Positions 35,550-46,688 of a stretch of DNA of 64,000 nt are shown one piece after another. Origin of the DNA: Brassica napus (taxonomy: Eukaryota > Streptophyta > Magnoliopsida > Brassicales > Brassicaceae); contig NC_063452.1 of NCBI RefSeq assembly GCF_020379485.1, positions 53,754,439 through 53,818,438 of the forward strand, given 5' to 3'. Both the position numbers and the translations under genes were made by a program. The notes beneath the pieces are model-generated. The model was not told the DNA's origin. It did no database searches and worked only from the letters and a program-made list of their open reading frames with translations. Position 1 is the stretch's first letter; each line of letters begins with the position of its first letter.

Positions 35550-36330
35550 CCTATACAAATTCCAATTACTAAGCTGTAAGATTTCATTCTGTTACATAAC
35601 AGCATTCGGTTCTCCTAGACAGATAAAAAGATCACATCACCGACCATCCACATGCCAACAAAAAAAATAAACTAGAATCAACTAGGAGATATCTACCTAA
35701 TTCTATGGAGCGTCATGCTTCTCGTTCACACTATATGTCCAAGTATCTCGATGTTCAGTGTGATCCTTTTCAGACTCGTTACTCATTAAGGAGTAAATAT
35801 GCCTTGCCAAAAATCATATAAGATCATTGGTGTTTAGCAAATAGAAAAGAAAAAAAATAACATCAATTTACAGACTGATCCCATCACAAGAGACACCAAA
35901 AGTAAATGTTTGATGTTTTTCTATTCATTTAAGAGTGTGAAACTAATGGATAATTGTAACACAATTAACATCTCTTCACCAACCAAAACACTGTCCCATT
36001 AGAACTAAAATTGGCAAAAAAACCCAAAACAAAACAACGCATTAGTTAAATTAATCCCGATTAAAGCATAATGCAATCACTAAACTCATCTCTCCTCAAA
36101 GGTACTAATTAAGGGACCACACAACAATTTGGCTAACGAAACGAAAGGTTTATATCTCTATGCTACTATAAAAAAAAGGAGACATTTTTATGATGAAACC
36201 AAGGAAAGTAGATCAGATCGAAACGATGAAGCATAATATAATACCTGGGAATCTCTGAGATCACAGATCGAAAAGAAATGATCTTTTTTGTGTGTGTGGA
36301 GGAAAGTGGATCAAGAGGGTTCTGGTAAAT
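35550..36330 (-). promoter_or_regulatory. TBL16 5' UTR with leader intron and promoter
   Basis: A splice acceptor (TTTGTATAG) ends one base before the TBL16 ATG. A donor (TCCCAG|GTATTA) at 36,245/36,244 lies upstream, so at least one leader intron of up to about 690 bp is likely. A second donor-like site (AATTAG|GTAGAT, about 35,697) could mark a small leader exon. Leader introns often raise expression in plants. Transcript evidence is absent. Confidence 0.5.
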
Positions 36331-38524
36331 GTACACTCTCTCTGTTTGGTTCGCTTGATGTCGGTGATTACTGAATTATGTTTTACCGGAGACGCCGTCA
36401 AGAGAGAAGCGTGTTCAGAGAAAACTAACGTTGGAGAAAAAATAAAATAAAAGCTTCGAGTTAGTTATTATTAAATGGACCTTAATGACTTCTTGTAAAT
36501 TGCACCAAGCACCACCATCAAAAGTGTAGAGTGTGTCATCCTTCATCAGATTCAGAATCATCACTAATGAAAATGCATTTTGTAGATACCTAAACCATCA
36601 TTCAAAATGGCCCAAGAAGGCCCAAGTCACTGTTCTGGAACTCCAGAGAATTTTGATGATTTGTTCCGAGGCTTGTTATACCATTTGAAGGCCCGCGCCC
36701 CCTATTCAAAAACGCGGTCGTCTAGGCGTTGTTCGGAAGTTGACCGCAGCGAATATGCCCCAATCGGTGTAGCTAAGTGTTGGTCCGTCTTGACACACGT
36801 AACATCGTCTAATTCTCGCGTTGACCGCCTAATTCTTGCCTAGACCGCGTAATTATTTTTTTCGTATGTGTAAAGTTGAGATACAGTTGATTATTTTTTA
36901 TTCATTAATGACAGATTTTGTAAAATATTTTATTACTCCATCTGTTTCAAAATTCATGATGTTTTGACTCATTGCACAAAGATTAAAAAATCTATTTTTT
37001 TCTAAAAAGTAACTTTACAAATATAATTTAAAAATCATTCAACCAATTAAAAAAAATGACCGCAAAATCTAATTGGTTATACAGTTTTCAGTAAAATTAA
37101 AAATAATATAAATATATCAAAACTTCATATATTTTGAAACAACAAACATCTTCTAAAATATCAACTATCATGAAACGGAGGGAATACTAAATAATTATAA
37201 TTAGCTATCAAACCCAAAACAAACACATAATTATTTCATTTAGAGATTTTTTCGTACCAAACACACCATAATCTAAAAGTTCGACGAATCAAAAAGAAGC
37301 TGTTTAAAATATATATATATATATATATATATGTATAAGTATATGTGTCATCATGTTTAAAATTAGCTAAACATATTATAAATATATTAAATTGTATTTA
37401 AAATTAGGTCTCACGTAATCTCCGAATACTTTCCGATTTTTCGGTAACTCTCTAAGCCCGGAGTTGCCGCCCGACTAACGCTCGCGACTAATAAAACATG
37501 GAAGTAATACTAGCAAGTAACTCGAACTTAATTGTTGATCCATCGGGTTTAATCATAAAACTTGCTTAAAAATTACTGGAAATATCTTTTCACTCCAGAA
37601 TTTGTTATACACTTGGATGATCTGGAAATCATCACATGGTCCTTGTAAAACATAGGCGTAGTTATATTAAAAGACCAAAAATTACCTCAAATTAGGATTG
37701 GATAAATTATTTAAGATTCACGATTCAGTCTATGTGTCTAAAACTTCAGATTTTTGGAATCAAGATCCAAACATGAATAAATTTCTTTTGAAAATGAATA
37801 TTCAAATCCAAAATGGTGTATTATATAGTCTTCGTTTCAATCCTAACAAATTTTAATAAAAAAATATAATGATGAATTTAAAGGATAAAATGATGGGTAA
37901 TTCTCTTAAATTCTTTTTTTTAGTATTTATCACAAAAAATAGTTTTCAATAGGAAAATGACCAAATAGTTTTTTTTTTATTTTGAAAATTTTAATTTTTA
38001 ATTTTTAAAAATTTGAAATCTTCTCCTCAAAACTCTATCCCTAACTCTAAACCATAAATCTAAATTAGTTAATCCTAGGGTATAAATGTATTTTCACCTT
38101 TTAATAAAATTATTTTTGTCATTTTTTTAATTAAAAACTATTTTTGTGACAAAAACTTTAAAAATACTATCCTAAAACATTTTTCTAAAATAATCTAAGA
38201 ATTATTATTAAAATATCCTAAATTAGGTTTAACATATTTCAATTTAGAGAGATATTCTCAAAATTAAGGATATTCTTGTGTATGTGTTCACTTTTATCTC
38301 GTAAATAGATAAACATTAAAAGGATACGTGATTTAGAAAAAGAAAAAAAAGAATATGTGATTTGTCCAAAAAAAATAAAAAATAAAAGGATATGTGATTT
38401 AACGGTCGAGGTTAGATGGAAAGTAAGATAGTAATAAGTAAGTGGTCTTATCATCCATGATAAAGACAAAACCAAGCCAGCTGTAACTCGGTTTGCTTTC
38501 ACTGGTACCACATAAACATATAAT
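36331..38524. other. Intergenic DNA between TBL16 and the copia element
   Basis: No gene seen. At 36,690-36,850, words such as GCGGTCGTCTAGGCG and GCCTAGACCGCG form an imperfect inverted pair; CGGAGTTGCCGCCCGAC at about 37,455 may be related. A (TA)n microsatellite is at about 37,308-37,332. The 37,860-38,200 stretch has the common plant spacer wording of alternating A and T runs. The last five bases, ATAAT, are the copia target site. Confidence 0.5.
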
Positions 38525-38857
38525 TGTTATGAAATAACTTATAATTTATATTATCGGAAAATTTAAATAAGAGTAGAATTCAATACCCGTAGGAAGCAAA
38601 TAACACTTAATATGAGAGAAAGAGTTTATTATAAGGAAGAAGAAGAAGATGTAATTGTGTACAAAAGAGTGAGATGAGTGATGGTATTTATAGTGAGCAA
38701 CAATACATAAAATATCAAAGATGGTGCTTGATTTGGTAAATGAGTGGGTGATCATAGTGCTTGATGAGTAGATGATCATAGTGCTTGATGAGTAGATGAT
38801 CATAGTGCTTGAGTTGGTAAAGGAGTGGAAGATCATTTCAAAGTTTATCTTATAACA
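38525..38857 (-). repeat. 3' LTR of the copia element
   Basis: The LTR is 333 bp and begins and ends TG...CA with the short inverted TGTTA/TAACA ends. It contains GAGTAGATGATCATAGTGCTT units repeated in tandem. It differs from the 5' LTR at about six sites. Small open frames across it are not genes. Confidence 0.95.
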
Positions 38858-38870
38858 CTCCCCCTTGATC
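38858..38870 (-). other. Polypurine tract of the copia element
   Basis: On the minus strand the sequence just before the 3' LTR reads GATCAAGGGGGAG, a purine-only run of ten bases at its end. This is the expected primer for plus-strand synthesis. Confidence 0.75.
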
Positions 38871-39041
38871 ATCCATCTTGTATTAAGTTTCGTAACACTC
38901 TCCTTGGGGACCGGTGTCACTCTCCGCTCTCGCTTAACGTCTTTGTTGCCTCGTTAAAAACCTTTCTAGGAAAACCCAATGGGAAAAACCATAGTTAGGT
39001 AAAAAGAGTACAACTACGTAAGCTCCCCCTCGATTGAGCAG

Positions 39042-42000
39042 TCATAGATCCTTCTGATGACGCATTCCAATGTTATGGACATGTTTTCTGAATACCGAAG
39101 TAGGGAGTGATTTTGTGAAGAGGTCGGCTGCATTGTCGCATGATCGGACATATCTTACTTCAATCTCTTTCTTCTTCTCGAGCTCTTGAGTGTATGAGAA
39201 GAACTTTGGATGTATATGTTTTGTTCTATCACTTTTGATATATCCTTCCTTCGTTTGAGCAACACATGCTGCATTGTCTTCATATAGAATAGTTGGCCCC
39301 GTACTTTTGTCAATCCCACTACTTGAACAAATGTGTTGGCTTATTGATCTTAGCCATACACATTCTTTACTTGCTTCATGGAGTGCGATGATCTCAGCAT
39401 GATTTGAAGAGGTAGCCACAAGCGTTTGTTTCTGAGAACGCCAAGATATAGCAGTGCCTCCGATCGTAAAAACATATCCTGTTTGCGATCGGGCTTTGTG
39501 TGGATCTGAAAGATATCCTGCATCTGCAAAACCAACCATTTGACCATTTGAATCTTTAGGGTAAAATAAGCCTAAATCAATAGTCCCTTGTAGGTAACGA
39601 AAGACATGTTTAATTCCATTCCAATGTCTTCGTGTTGGAGATGAGCTAAATCTTGCTAGAAGATTAACAGTGAATGATATATCAGGCCGTGTACAATTTG
39701 CAAGGTACATCAACGCTCCAATTGCACTTAGATATGGTACTTCCGGACCAAGTATCTCTTCTTTTTCCTCAGGTGGTCGAAATGGATCACTTTCAATGTT
39801 AAGTGATCTAACGACCATTGGGGTGCTAAGAGGAGTTGATTTATCCATGTTAAATCGTTTCAACACTCTTTTAGTGTATGTGGATTGATGCACAAATATA
39901 CCATTTTGTGAATGTTCTATTTGTAGGCCAAGACAATACTGTGTCTGTCCAAGATCTTTCATCTCAAATTCTCCTTTGAGATAGTCTGATGCCTTTTGTA
40001 TTTCTTTTTGAGTTCCAATAATATTTAGATCATCAACATATACCGCGATTATCACAAATCCGGATGTTGTTTTCTTGATGAAAACACATGGGCATATAGG
40101 ATCATTCACATATCCTTCTTTTGTTAAATGTTCACTGAGACGATTGTACCACATACGTCCAGATTGTTTTAACCCATATAATGATCTTTGCAATTTTATT
40201 GCACATAACTCTTTAGGTTTGGAACTTAATGCTTCTGGCATTTTAAATCCATCAGGGATTTTCATGTAGATATCAGTATCTAATGATCCGTATAGATAAG
40301 CTGTAACAACATCCATGAGACGCATCTCAAGATTTTTATCAGCGGCTAGACTCATCAGGAATCTAAATGTGATCGCATCCATTACAGGAGAATATGTTTC
40401 CTCATAATCAATACCAGGTCTTTGAGAAAATCCTTGGGCTACAAGGCGAGCTTTATACCTTGTAATCTCATTTTTCTCATTTCGTTTTCGAACGAAAATC
40501 CATCTGTACCCAACTGGTCTCACATCTTCAGGTGTGAGTACAATAGATCCAAACACTTTTCGTTTGTTAAGCGAATCAAGTTCGATTTGTATTGCTTCTT
40601 TCCATTTATTCCAATCATGTCTCTTTTGACATTCATATATGGATTTCGGTTCTGGATCATCGGTATCTTCATTTACCTCACTTGACACGATATATGAGAA
40701 AGCATCATCAAGGTCATTTTGTTCATTTCTATTCCATATCCTTTTATTATGGATGTAATTAATAGAAATCTCATGATTATCTTTCGATTCATGATGCTCT
40801 GATTCATCAGAGTCCTTATCATTTATTTCTTCCAAAATATTTTCTGCTATTTTGGGTGCATCATATATTTCAGCTTTCTTCTGTTTCCTAGGATTCTTAT
40901 CCTTAGAACCAGCAGGTCTACCACGCTTCAGGCGTGTTTTTGGCTCTCGTGTGTCATCCTCCTTTTCTTGTTCATTTGGCATTTTGATACGAGCAGGAGC
41001 ATTTGCAGCTGGTATATGAGATTTAGTTACCGTCTTGGTATCTGCAAATGCATCAGGTAGCTGGTTAGCTATACTCTGTAAATGCATAATTCGTCGAACT
41101 TCTAGTTCTGACTCTTTAGAAGGAGGATCAAGATATAACAATGATGGTACACTCCATTTTATATCACTTCCAACATTTTTGTTTTCTCCCCCTAGAACTG
41201 GGAATACATTTTCGTCAAAATGACAATCAGCAAAACGTGCTGTAAAGACGTCACCAGTCTGTGGTTCTAGGTATCTTATAATTGATGGAGAATCACAACC
41301 AACATATATTCCCAACCTTCTTTGTGGTCCCATCTTTGTTCGTTGTGGTGGTGCTACAGGCACATATACCGCACAACCAAAGATTCTAAAGTGGGAAATG
41401 TTTGGTTCTCGACCAAACGCTAACTGTAGTGGAGAATACTTATGGTATGCACTCGGTCTGATCCGAATGAGTGCTTCTGCATGCAAAATGGCATGTCCCC
41501 ATACAGAGGTTGGAAGTTTTGATCTCATGATCAATGGTCTTGCAATCAATTGCAGACGCTTAATTAAAGATTCAGCCAAACCATTTTGCGTATGAACATG
41601 AGCAACCGAATGTTCAACTTCAATTCCCATTACCATACAATAGTCATTGAATGCTTGGGATGTGAATTCACCAGCGTTGTCTAGTCTAACTCTTTTAATA
41701 GTATAATCAGGAAACTGTGCTCGCAGTTTGATTATCTGAGTTAGAAATCTCGCAAATGCCACATTTCGAGATGATAATAGACAAACGTGTGACCATCTAC
41801 TGGATGCGTCAATTAATACCATAAAATAGTGGAATGGTCCACATGGTGGATGTATCGGTCCACATATATCACCTTGAATTCTTTCAAGGAACTTTGGTGA
41901 TTCTTTATCGATTTTGGTTGGCGATGGCCTTACGATCAATTTTCCTAGAGAACATGCAACACATGTCATTTTATTCCCTTGAGAAATCTCCTGGATTTTC

Positions 42001-42563
42001 AATGGATGACCATGTGAACTTTCTATGATTTTACGCATCATTGTAGTGCCTGGGTGGCCAAGGCGATCATGCCATAACGTGAACTCTTCTGGGTTCCGTT
42101 TTACTACAAGATTTGATTCGATCTCATCGATATAAGTATGATGTAATCCCGAAGGAAGTTCTGGAAACTTTTCCAATATGTGTTTTCTGCCACATTTTTC
42201 AGAAATTACATACATGTATTTCTTTCCATCCTCAGTTGCAGACTGAGTATCATATCCGTGAAGATATATGTCTTTAAAACTCAACAAATTCCTTTTAGAA
42301 CTCGGAGAGTATAAAGCATTATTTATGGAAAATTTTGTTCCATTCGGCAAAGTAAAGTTTGCTTTACCAGTTCCTTCAATCACGTCTGCAGGACCTGATA
42401 TTGTATTGACGACAATTCTTGTCGGTTTTATATCAGAGAAATATCTCTTTTGTCTCAGAATAGTGTGCGTTGTTCCACTATCTGGTATGCATATTTCACG
42501 AATCCGTTTCTTGGATTTTGCTCCATTAGTATTTTGATCCATTTCTGAAATTATCATAAACAT
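39042..42563 (-). CDS. Copia pol polyprotein (protease, integrase, RT, RNase H), 1173 aa
   Basis: The single open frame holds an aspartic protease with DSGTTHT near residue 28. A GAG-pre-integrase zinc finger follows (HDRLGHPG with CVAC), then the integrase core, RT with the YVDD catalytic motif, and RNase H with ATSSNHAE and YEDNAA. The order integrase before RT is copia-specific. The pol frame is offset from gag and begins about 180 bases after the gag stop, so expression needs frameshifting, splicing or re-initiation. A TTTCAG acceptor-like site lies at the start of the pol frame. No internal stop is present. Confidence 0.93.
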   Translation of the reverse strand: MFMIISEMDQNTNGAKSKKRIREICIPDSGTTHTILRQKRYFSDIKPTRIVVNTISGPADVIEGTGKANFTLPNGTKFSINNALYSPSSKRNLLSFKDIYLHGYDTQSATEDGKKYMYVISEKCGRKHILEKFPELPSGLHHTYIDEIESNLVVKRNPEEFTLWHDRLGHPGTTMMRKIIESSHGHPLKIQEISQGNKMTCVACSLGKLIVRPSPTKIDKESPKFLERIQGDICGPIHPPCGPFHYFMVLIDASSRWSHVCLLSSRNVAFARFLTQIIKLRAQFPDYTIKRVRLDNAGEFTSQAFNDYCMVMGIEVEHSVAHVHTQNGLAESLIKRLQLIARPLIMRSKLPTSVWGHAILHAEALIRIRPSAYHKYSPLQLAFGREPNISHFRIFGCAVYVPVAPPQRTKMGPQRRLGIYVGCDSPSIIRYLEPQTGDVFTARFADCHFDENVFPVLGGENKNVGSDIKWSVPSLLYLDPPSKESELEVRRIMHLQSIANQLPDAFADTKTVTKSHIPAANAPARIKMPNEQEKEDDTREPKTRLKRGRPAGSKDKNPRKQKKAEIYDAPKIAENILEEINDKDSDESEHHESKDNHEISINYIHNKRIWNRNEQNDLDDAFSYIVSSEVNEDTDDPEPKSIYECQKRHDWNKWKEAIQIELDSLNKRKVFGSIVLTPEDVRPVGYRWIFVRKRNEKNEITRYKARLVAQGFSQRPGIDYEETYSPVMDAITFRFLMSLAADKNLEMRLMDVVTAYLYGSLDTDIYMKIPDGFKMPEALSSKPKELCAIKLQRSLYGLKQSGRMWYNRLSEHLTKEGYVNDPICPCVFIKKTTSGFVIIAVYVDDLNIIGTQKEIQKASDYLKGEFEMKDLGQTQYCLGLQIEHSQNGIFVHQSTYTKRVLKRFNMDKSTPLSTPMVVRSLNIESDPFRPPEEKEEILGPEVPYLSAIGALMYLANCTRPDISFTVNLLARFSSSPTRRHWNGIKHVFRYLQGTIDLGLFYPKDSNGQMVGFADAGYLSDPHKARSQTGYVFTIGGTAISWRSQKQTLVATSSNHAEIIALHEASKECVWLRSISQHICSSSGIDKSTGPTILYEDNAACVAQTKEGYIKSDRTKHIHPKFFSYTQELEKKKEIEVRYVRSCDNAADLFTKSLPTSVFRKHVHNIGMRHQKDL

Positions 42564-42739
42564 TAAATAAAAGTGAAACGTGAAATTTATTCATTGATTA
42601 TATAAAGAAAACACACAATAATTATACAAATATTGTTGTTAAAACAACATTATTCTTTGAAAACATAATTATTATACATTACAAATGAGGACTATTCAGC
42701 AGTCTTATTAGAAACATTTCCGTACTCTTCAAGAGTATT

Positions 42740-43699
42740 CTAGTCCAGCTCATTTGCGAAATCAGAGGATTCAAGGTATGAGGTCCCTTCAACGTTTTCC
42801 GTGAGGTTCACCTCTTTAGCCTTTCCTTTTATGGATTCTTGATATAACTTGCACAAATGTGGGGGAGTACGACAGGTACGGGACCAATGTCCTTTACATC
42901 CACATCTGTAACATACAGTCTCACTTTTCTTTGTGGTATCCTCTTCGGTTTCTTTGCCTTTATGAGGTTGTTCAGATCTAACCCATTTGTTAGATCTAAT
43001 ACTTTTAGGATAGTAAGGCTTTCCACGTTTGTTGTTGAAACGCCGACCACGACCTCGATTGGTATGGTTTCTCCTTCCCGAATATTCTACCGCCGTAGCA
43101 TTCACTTCGGGAAATGCCTTGGCTCCCGTGGGTCGGGAATTATGGTTTTTGATTAGTAACTCATCGTTCTTTTCAGCCAACATGAGTGTTACCATCAATT
43201 CAGAAAATTTGGTGTACCCACATTTTCTGTAAATTCGGGATAAGACGTTGTGTTCTTTGTGGAAGGTATTGTATGTCTTGTCAAGCATTTCTGCTTCGGT
43301 GACAGGGTTACCACAATATTTTAATTGTGCAACTATCCTCAAGATAGTGGAATTGTAATCTCTAACCCTTTGGAAATCCTGAAACCTCAGGGTTTTCCAC
43401 TCTTCAAGAGCGTGAGGGAGATTGATTTCCTTTTGATTATCGAATCTGTCTTTCAAGGCTTGCCATAGTACAGCTGGGTCCTCAACGTCTCCATAGTCGT
43501 GAGTTAGATTCTCATCTAAGTGCTTCTTCAGGAAGATTATCGCCTCGGCTATATGCTCGGGTGGCGATTTGTTACCGACTTTTATAGCTTCAGATATCTT
43601 TTTTATTACAAGATAAGGTTTCACATTTGTGACCCATCTGACATAGTTTTCGCCGGTTACTTTTAGAGCCGGGAACTGGAGTTTCTCGATGTTTGCCAT
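42740..43699 (-). CDS. Copia gag protein, 319 aa
   Basis: The frame opens at ATG 43,699 and ends at a TAG. It contains the copia gag (UBN2-like) region with YVRWVTNVKPYL and LWQALKDRFD. An Arg/Gly-rich stretch (RGRGRRFNNKRG) and one CCHC zinc knuckle (CYRCGCKGHWSRTC) sit near the C-terminus. Gag forms the virus-like particle and binds the element's RNA. Beyond the TAG the same frame stays open for only 15 codons. The spacer to pol is A/T-rich and intron-like. Confidence 0.93.
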   Translation of the reverse strand: MANIEKLQFPALKVTGENYVRWVTNVKPYLVIKKISEAIKVGNKSPPEHIAEAIIFLKKHLDENLTHDYGDVEDPAVLWQALKDRFDNQKEINLPHALEEWKTLRFQDFQRVRDYNSTILRIVAQLKYCGNPVTEAEMLDKTYNTFHKEHNVLSRIYRKCGYTKFSELMVTLMLAEKNDELLIKNHNSRPTGAKAFPEVNATAVEYSGRRNHTNRGRGRRFNNKRGKPYYPKSIRSNKWVRSEQPHKGKETEEDTTKKSETVCYRCGCKGHWSRTCRTPPHLCKLYQESIKGKAKEVNLTENVEGTSYLESSDFANELD

Positions 43700-44553
43700 T
43701 TGTATTTCTAAAACACAAAATAGTAATTTTATTAGAACTTCATAATTTAAAAACCGTTTACATTAATCATACAAGCAATTACAAGGAGAAGCGATGTAAA
43801 TAAAATTAAACCGATATTCATCTTAAATTCACTCGGAGTAAATTCTCCAACGAATGAACCATAAATAGAAACACAAATAAAAATGGCACATAAAAACAAA
43901 AGTGCGCGAATCATCTTTCTTGAAATGAAAAATCGGAGGAGAGCGATTTGAAATTTTTGAGAGAAGATGAAATGTTTTGGATGATGAAATGGAGTGAAAA
44001 TGAGTTGTATTTATAGATGAAAATTACTGTTCATGACCGTTGGAGAAAGGGGAAATTTTTGAAAAATTTTCTTTGTGACCGTTGGGGTTAAATCGAGTGC
44101 ACCAAAAATTAGTCTGAAAATATCGTATTAAACGGTCAATCAAATCTATAAAATTTCATAAAAGTGAAAAATTATGACAATGAAATATTTATGTTATATG
44201 ACAACAAATCATGCGACGGCTCAGCCGATCAATGCAGAATAATAAATAAATTATACGGCGGCTCGGCCGACCAATTAATAATAAACAGAATATAAGGCGG
44301 CTCAGCCGACCAATAAATAATAAACAGGATATAAGGCGGCTCGGCCGACCAATAAATAATAAACAGGATATAAGGCGGCTCGGCCGACCAATAAATAAAT
44401 TAAATTACTAGTAAATAATATAGGCGGTATTCCGGCCATTATAACATGATATAAATAATAGTAGAGGCGGTATACCGACCATTATAACAGGGTATAAAAT
44501 ATAAATGATACAAATAAATTTTACCAAATCGCAGAGTGATCGTGCTGATAACG
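43700..44553 (-). repeat. Copia leader with tandem GC-rich hairpin units and a possible primer site
   Basis: Between 44,210 and 44,410 five units of about 40 bp each carry GGCGGCTCGGCCGACC, a self-complementary block, with AATAAATAATAAACAGGATATAA between. Two shorter diverged units (GGCGGTAT-CCGGCC) follow to 44,500. The sequence beside the 5' LTR reads TTATCAGCACG on the minus strand and may be the primer-binding site, although it is not a full match to the usual TGGTATCAGAGC. Confidence 0.7.
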
Positions 44554-44886
44554 TGTTATGAAATAACTTATAATTTATAGTATCGGGAAATTTAAATAAG
44601 AGTAGAATTCAATACCCGTAGGAAGCAAATAACACTTAATATGAGAGAAAAAGTTTATTATAAGGAAGAAGAAGAAGATGTAATTGTGTACAAAAGAGTG
44701 AGATGAGTGATGGTATTTATAGTGAGCAACAATACATAAAATATCAAAGATGGTGCTTGATTTGGTAAATGAGTGGGTGATCATAGTGCTTGATGAGTAG
44801 ATGATTATAGTGCTTGATGAGTAGATGATCATAGTGCTTGAGTTGGTAAAGGAGTGGAGGATCATTTCAACGTTTATCTTATAACA
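44554..44886 (-). repeat. 5' LTR of the copia element
   Basis: Same length, ends and internal repeats as the copy at 38,525. This LTR would carry the promoter. It is followed at once by the ATAAT duplication. Confidence 0.95.
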
Positions 44887-46054
44887 ATAATCGATTATTA
44901 CTTAGTGATTAATATAACTAAAAATAGACAAAACTAGTCGTACTGCTCCATTATGTTTGTATTTGTTGTACCAACATACAAGGAGAACGCAATAGCCAGC
45001 GATAGAGACAAATAACATGTTGCTTCTTTATAAAAACGATTCTAAAAACGCAACTATTTATGATTGGTTACCAACTTGCTTTAAGATAACTATTCCAAAA
45101 CGTAATTAACTATGCAATCTATTGACTGATTATCAAATCAACTATTTCTTGTTTTCTTTTGAGTTATGATGCTAAACTGGAATCTGCATACCTGGCTTTC
45201 TAATATACTTCATTATGACCTTTTTTTTTTTTTTTTTGAAACACTTATGACCTTTCTAAAATGTAAAACACCTATAGTTACCTGGTAATGCTATTGCAAT
45301 TAACATAACGTATCACACGATTATTTGCAGAACATATTTAAAATACACATGGCATATAGTATGTCATCAGATCTCACCGAAAAAATGATTTGATCTCACA
45401 CCCAAAATATATAGAGTTAAATCGATCGACTTGTAACCGACATATCACACATGTAAAAAAAAAAAACTACAATAGTGCTATTAAGCCTTCAATTCAATCC
45501 AGAAGTCAGAAGCGTCTGACTTAGTTAGAATCTCCTTTGGAGTCAGAAAATCTTAGCAAAACTCCAAGCCAACTTTGCTTAAACCCTTGATTAACATTAT
45601 CAGGATTCAGTACTAATGTTGTTTTATTTGGGCATATGAACATCGTTGATGTTTTTTTTATCTAGATGTCTAAACTTTTTTGTTTATTTATTAATATTTT
45701 AATTGTAAGACAAAATATCGCGTGCTGGTGTGAAGTACTTAAGCTAAAGCTCGATAAAACTGTATATCAGTATTGGTCTCATATTAACAAATAACAACGT
45801 ACGCTTACAGATATCAGATATTTATTAAAACTATTTTAAAAAGCGTCTGAACTTCATATATAGAGATTTATTGTTGGGTGACTTGAAGTTTTTGTTGGTA
45901 TATAAGGTTGGTATTGCTACCTTATCATCTAGGTTAAAATTCGCATAATCTATGATGATAACAATTTTGTTTGCTATTGTACAATAACTATGATGATGAT
46001 CCCTTAATAGGTTTGATTTGCTTGATTGCTTCTAACATACTTGAAAAGTATGGC
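44887..46054. other. A/T-rich intergenic DNA with a tiny poly(T) insert
   Basis: No gene seen. At 45,213-45,255 the word TTATGACCTTT is repeated on both sides of a T run ending GAAACAC, like a very short retroposed tail. The remainder is spacer with no supportable open frame. Confidence 0.5.
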
Positions 46055-46688
46055 TAGGTCTGGGCGTTCGGGTATCCGTTGGCGCTCGGTCGGATTTTTC
46101 GGATTTCGTTTTTTTTATAACACCTCTTAGGTCTCATTCTAGTAAATTTACAAGTACGGGCCAGGTTCGGATATAACACATCGGGTTCGGATCGGTTTTG
46201 TATCACATCATAGAATCCATAAAGTAACCATATATCATTCAGATTCGGGTTATATCGGATCGGTTCGGATATACCCGAAATAAAATCTAAAATTTAAAAG
46301 CAAAACATAAGAAATATATACTTATGTATATATAATTAAGTATTTAAAGTATTTATTTAAATTTTAAATACTTATTGTTAGATATCATATCAAAATAAAT
46401 ATGAAATTGAATATTTGAAGTATATATTCATGTTTAATATAATTATATTGTATATTAGTTTGGACATTCGAAACGGGTTTTTCAGATATCTTTTTGGATT
46501 TTTTGATTTTTTCGGTCTTTCGGGTTACCTGTTCGGGTTCGGTTAATAATACTTGGGATTCGGATATATTTTGTACCACCTTACAAGATGCATTCGGATA
46601 TTTTTTACATTTCAGATCGGATACGGATTGGATTTTTCGATTCGGGTTCGGTTCGGATTTTGGATTATGGATTTTATGCCCAGGCCTA
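46055..46688. mobile_element. Second non-autonomous hAT-like element
   Basis: It begins TAGGTCTGGGCGTTCGGG and ends GCCCAGGCCTA, the inverse of TAGGCCTGGGC. Flanks are AGTATGGC and AGTACGAC, an 8-bp duplication with two changes. The interior is rich in TTCGGGTTCGG and GGATATA words. It belongs with the element at 1530-2300 and carries no transposase. Confidence 0.55.

Larger units (their letters stand above)
38525..44886 (-). mobile_element. Complete Ty1/copia LTR retrotransposon
   Basis: The 6362-bp element is flanked by ATAAT on both sides (38,520-38,524 and 44,887-44,891). It has two LTRs of 333 bp that begin TGTTATG and end TAACA. By eye they differ at six positions, about 1.8 percent, so the insertion is young. 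It is read on the minus strand: the right-hand LTR is the 5' LTR, then a leader with hairpin repeats, gag, pol (protease, integrase, RT, RNase H, in the copia order) and a polypurine tract by the left LTR. Both long frames are open. Confidence 0.96.

Noticed and set aside
38546..38920. Small frames across the copia LTRs
   Set aside because: The same frame occurs in both LTRs and simply translates the tandem repeats; there is no start context or domain.
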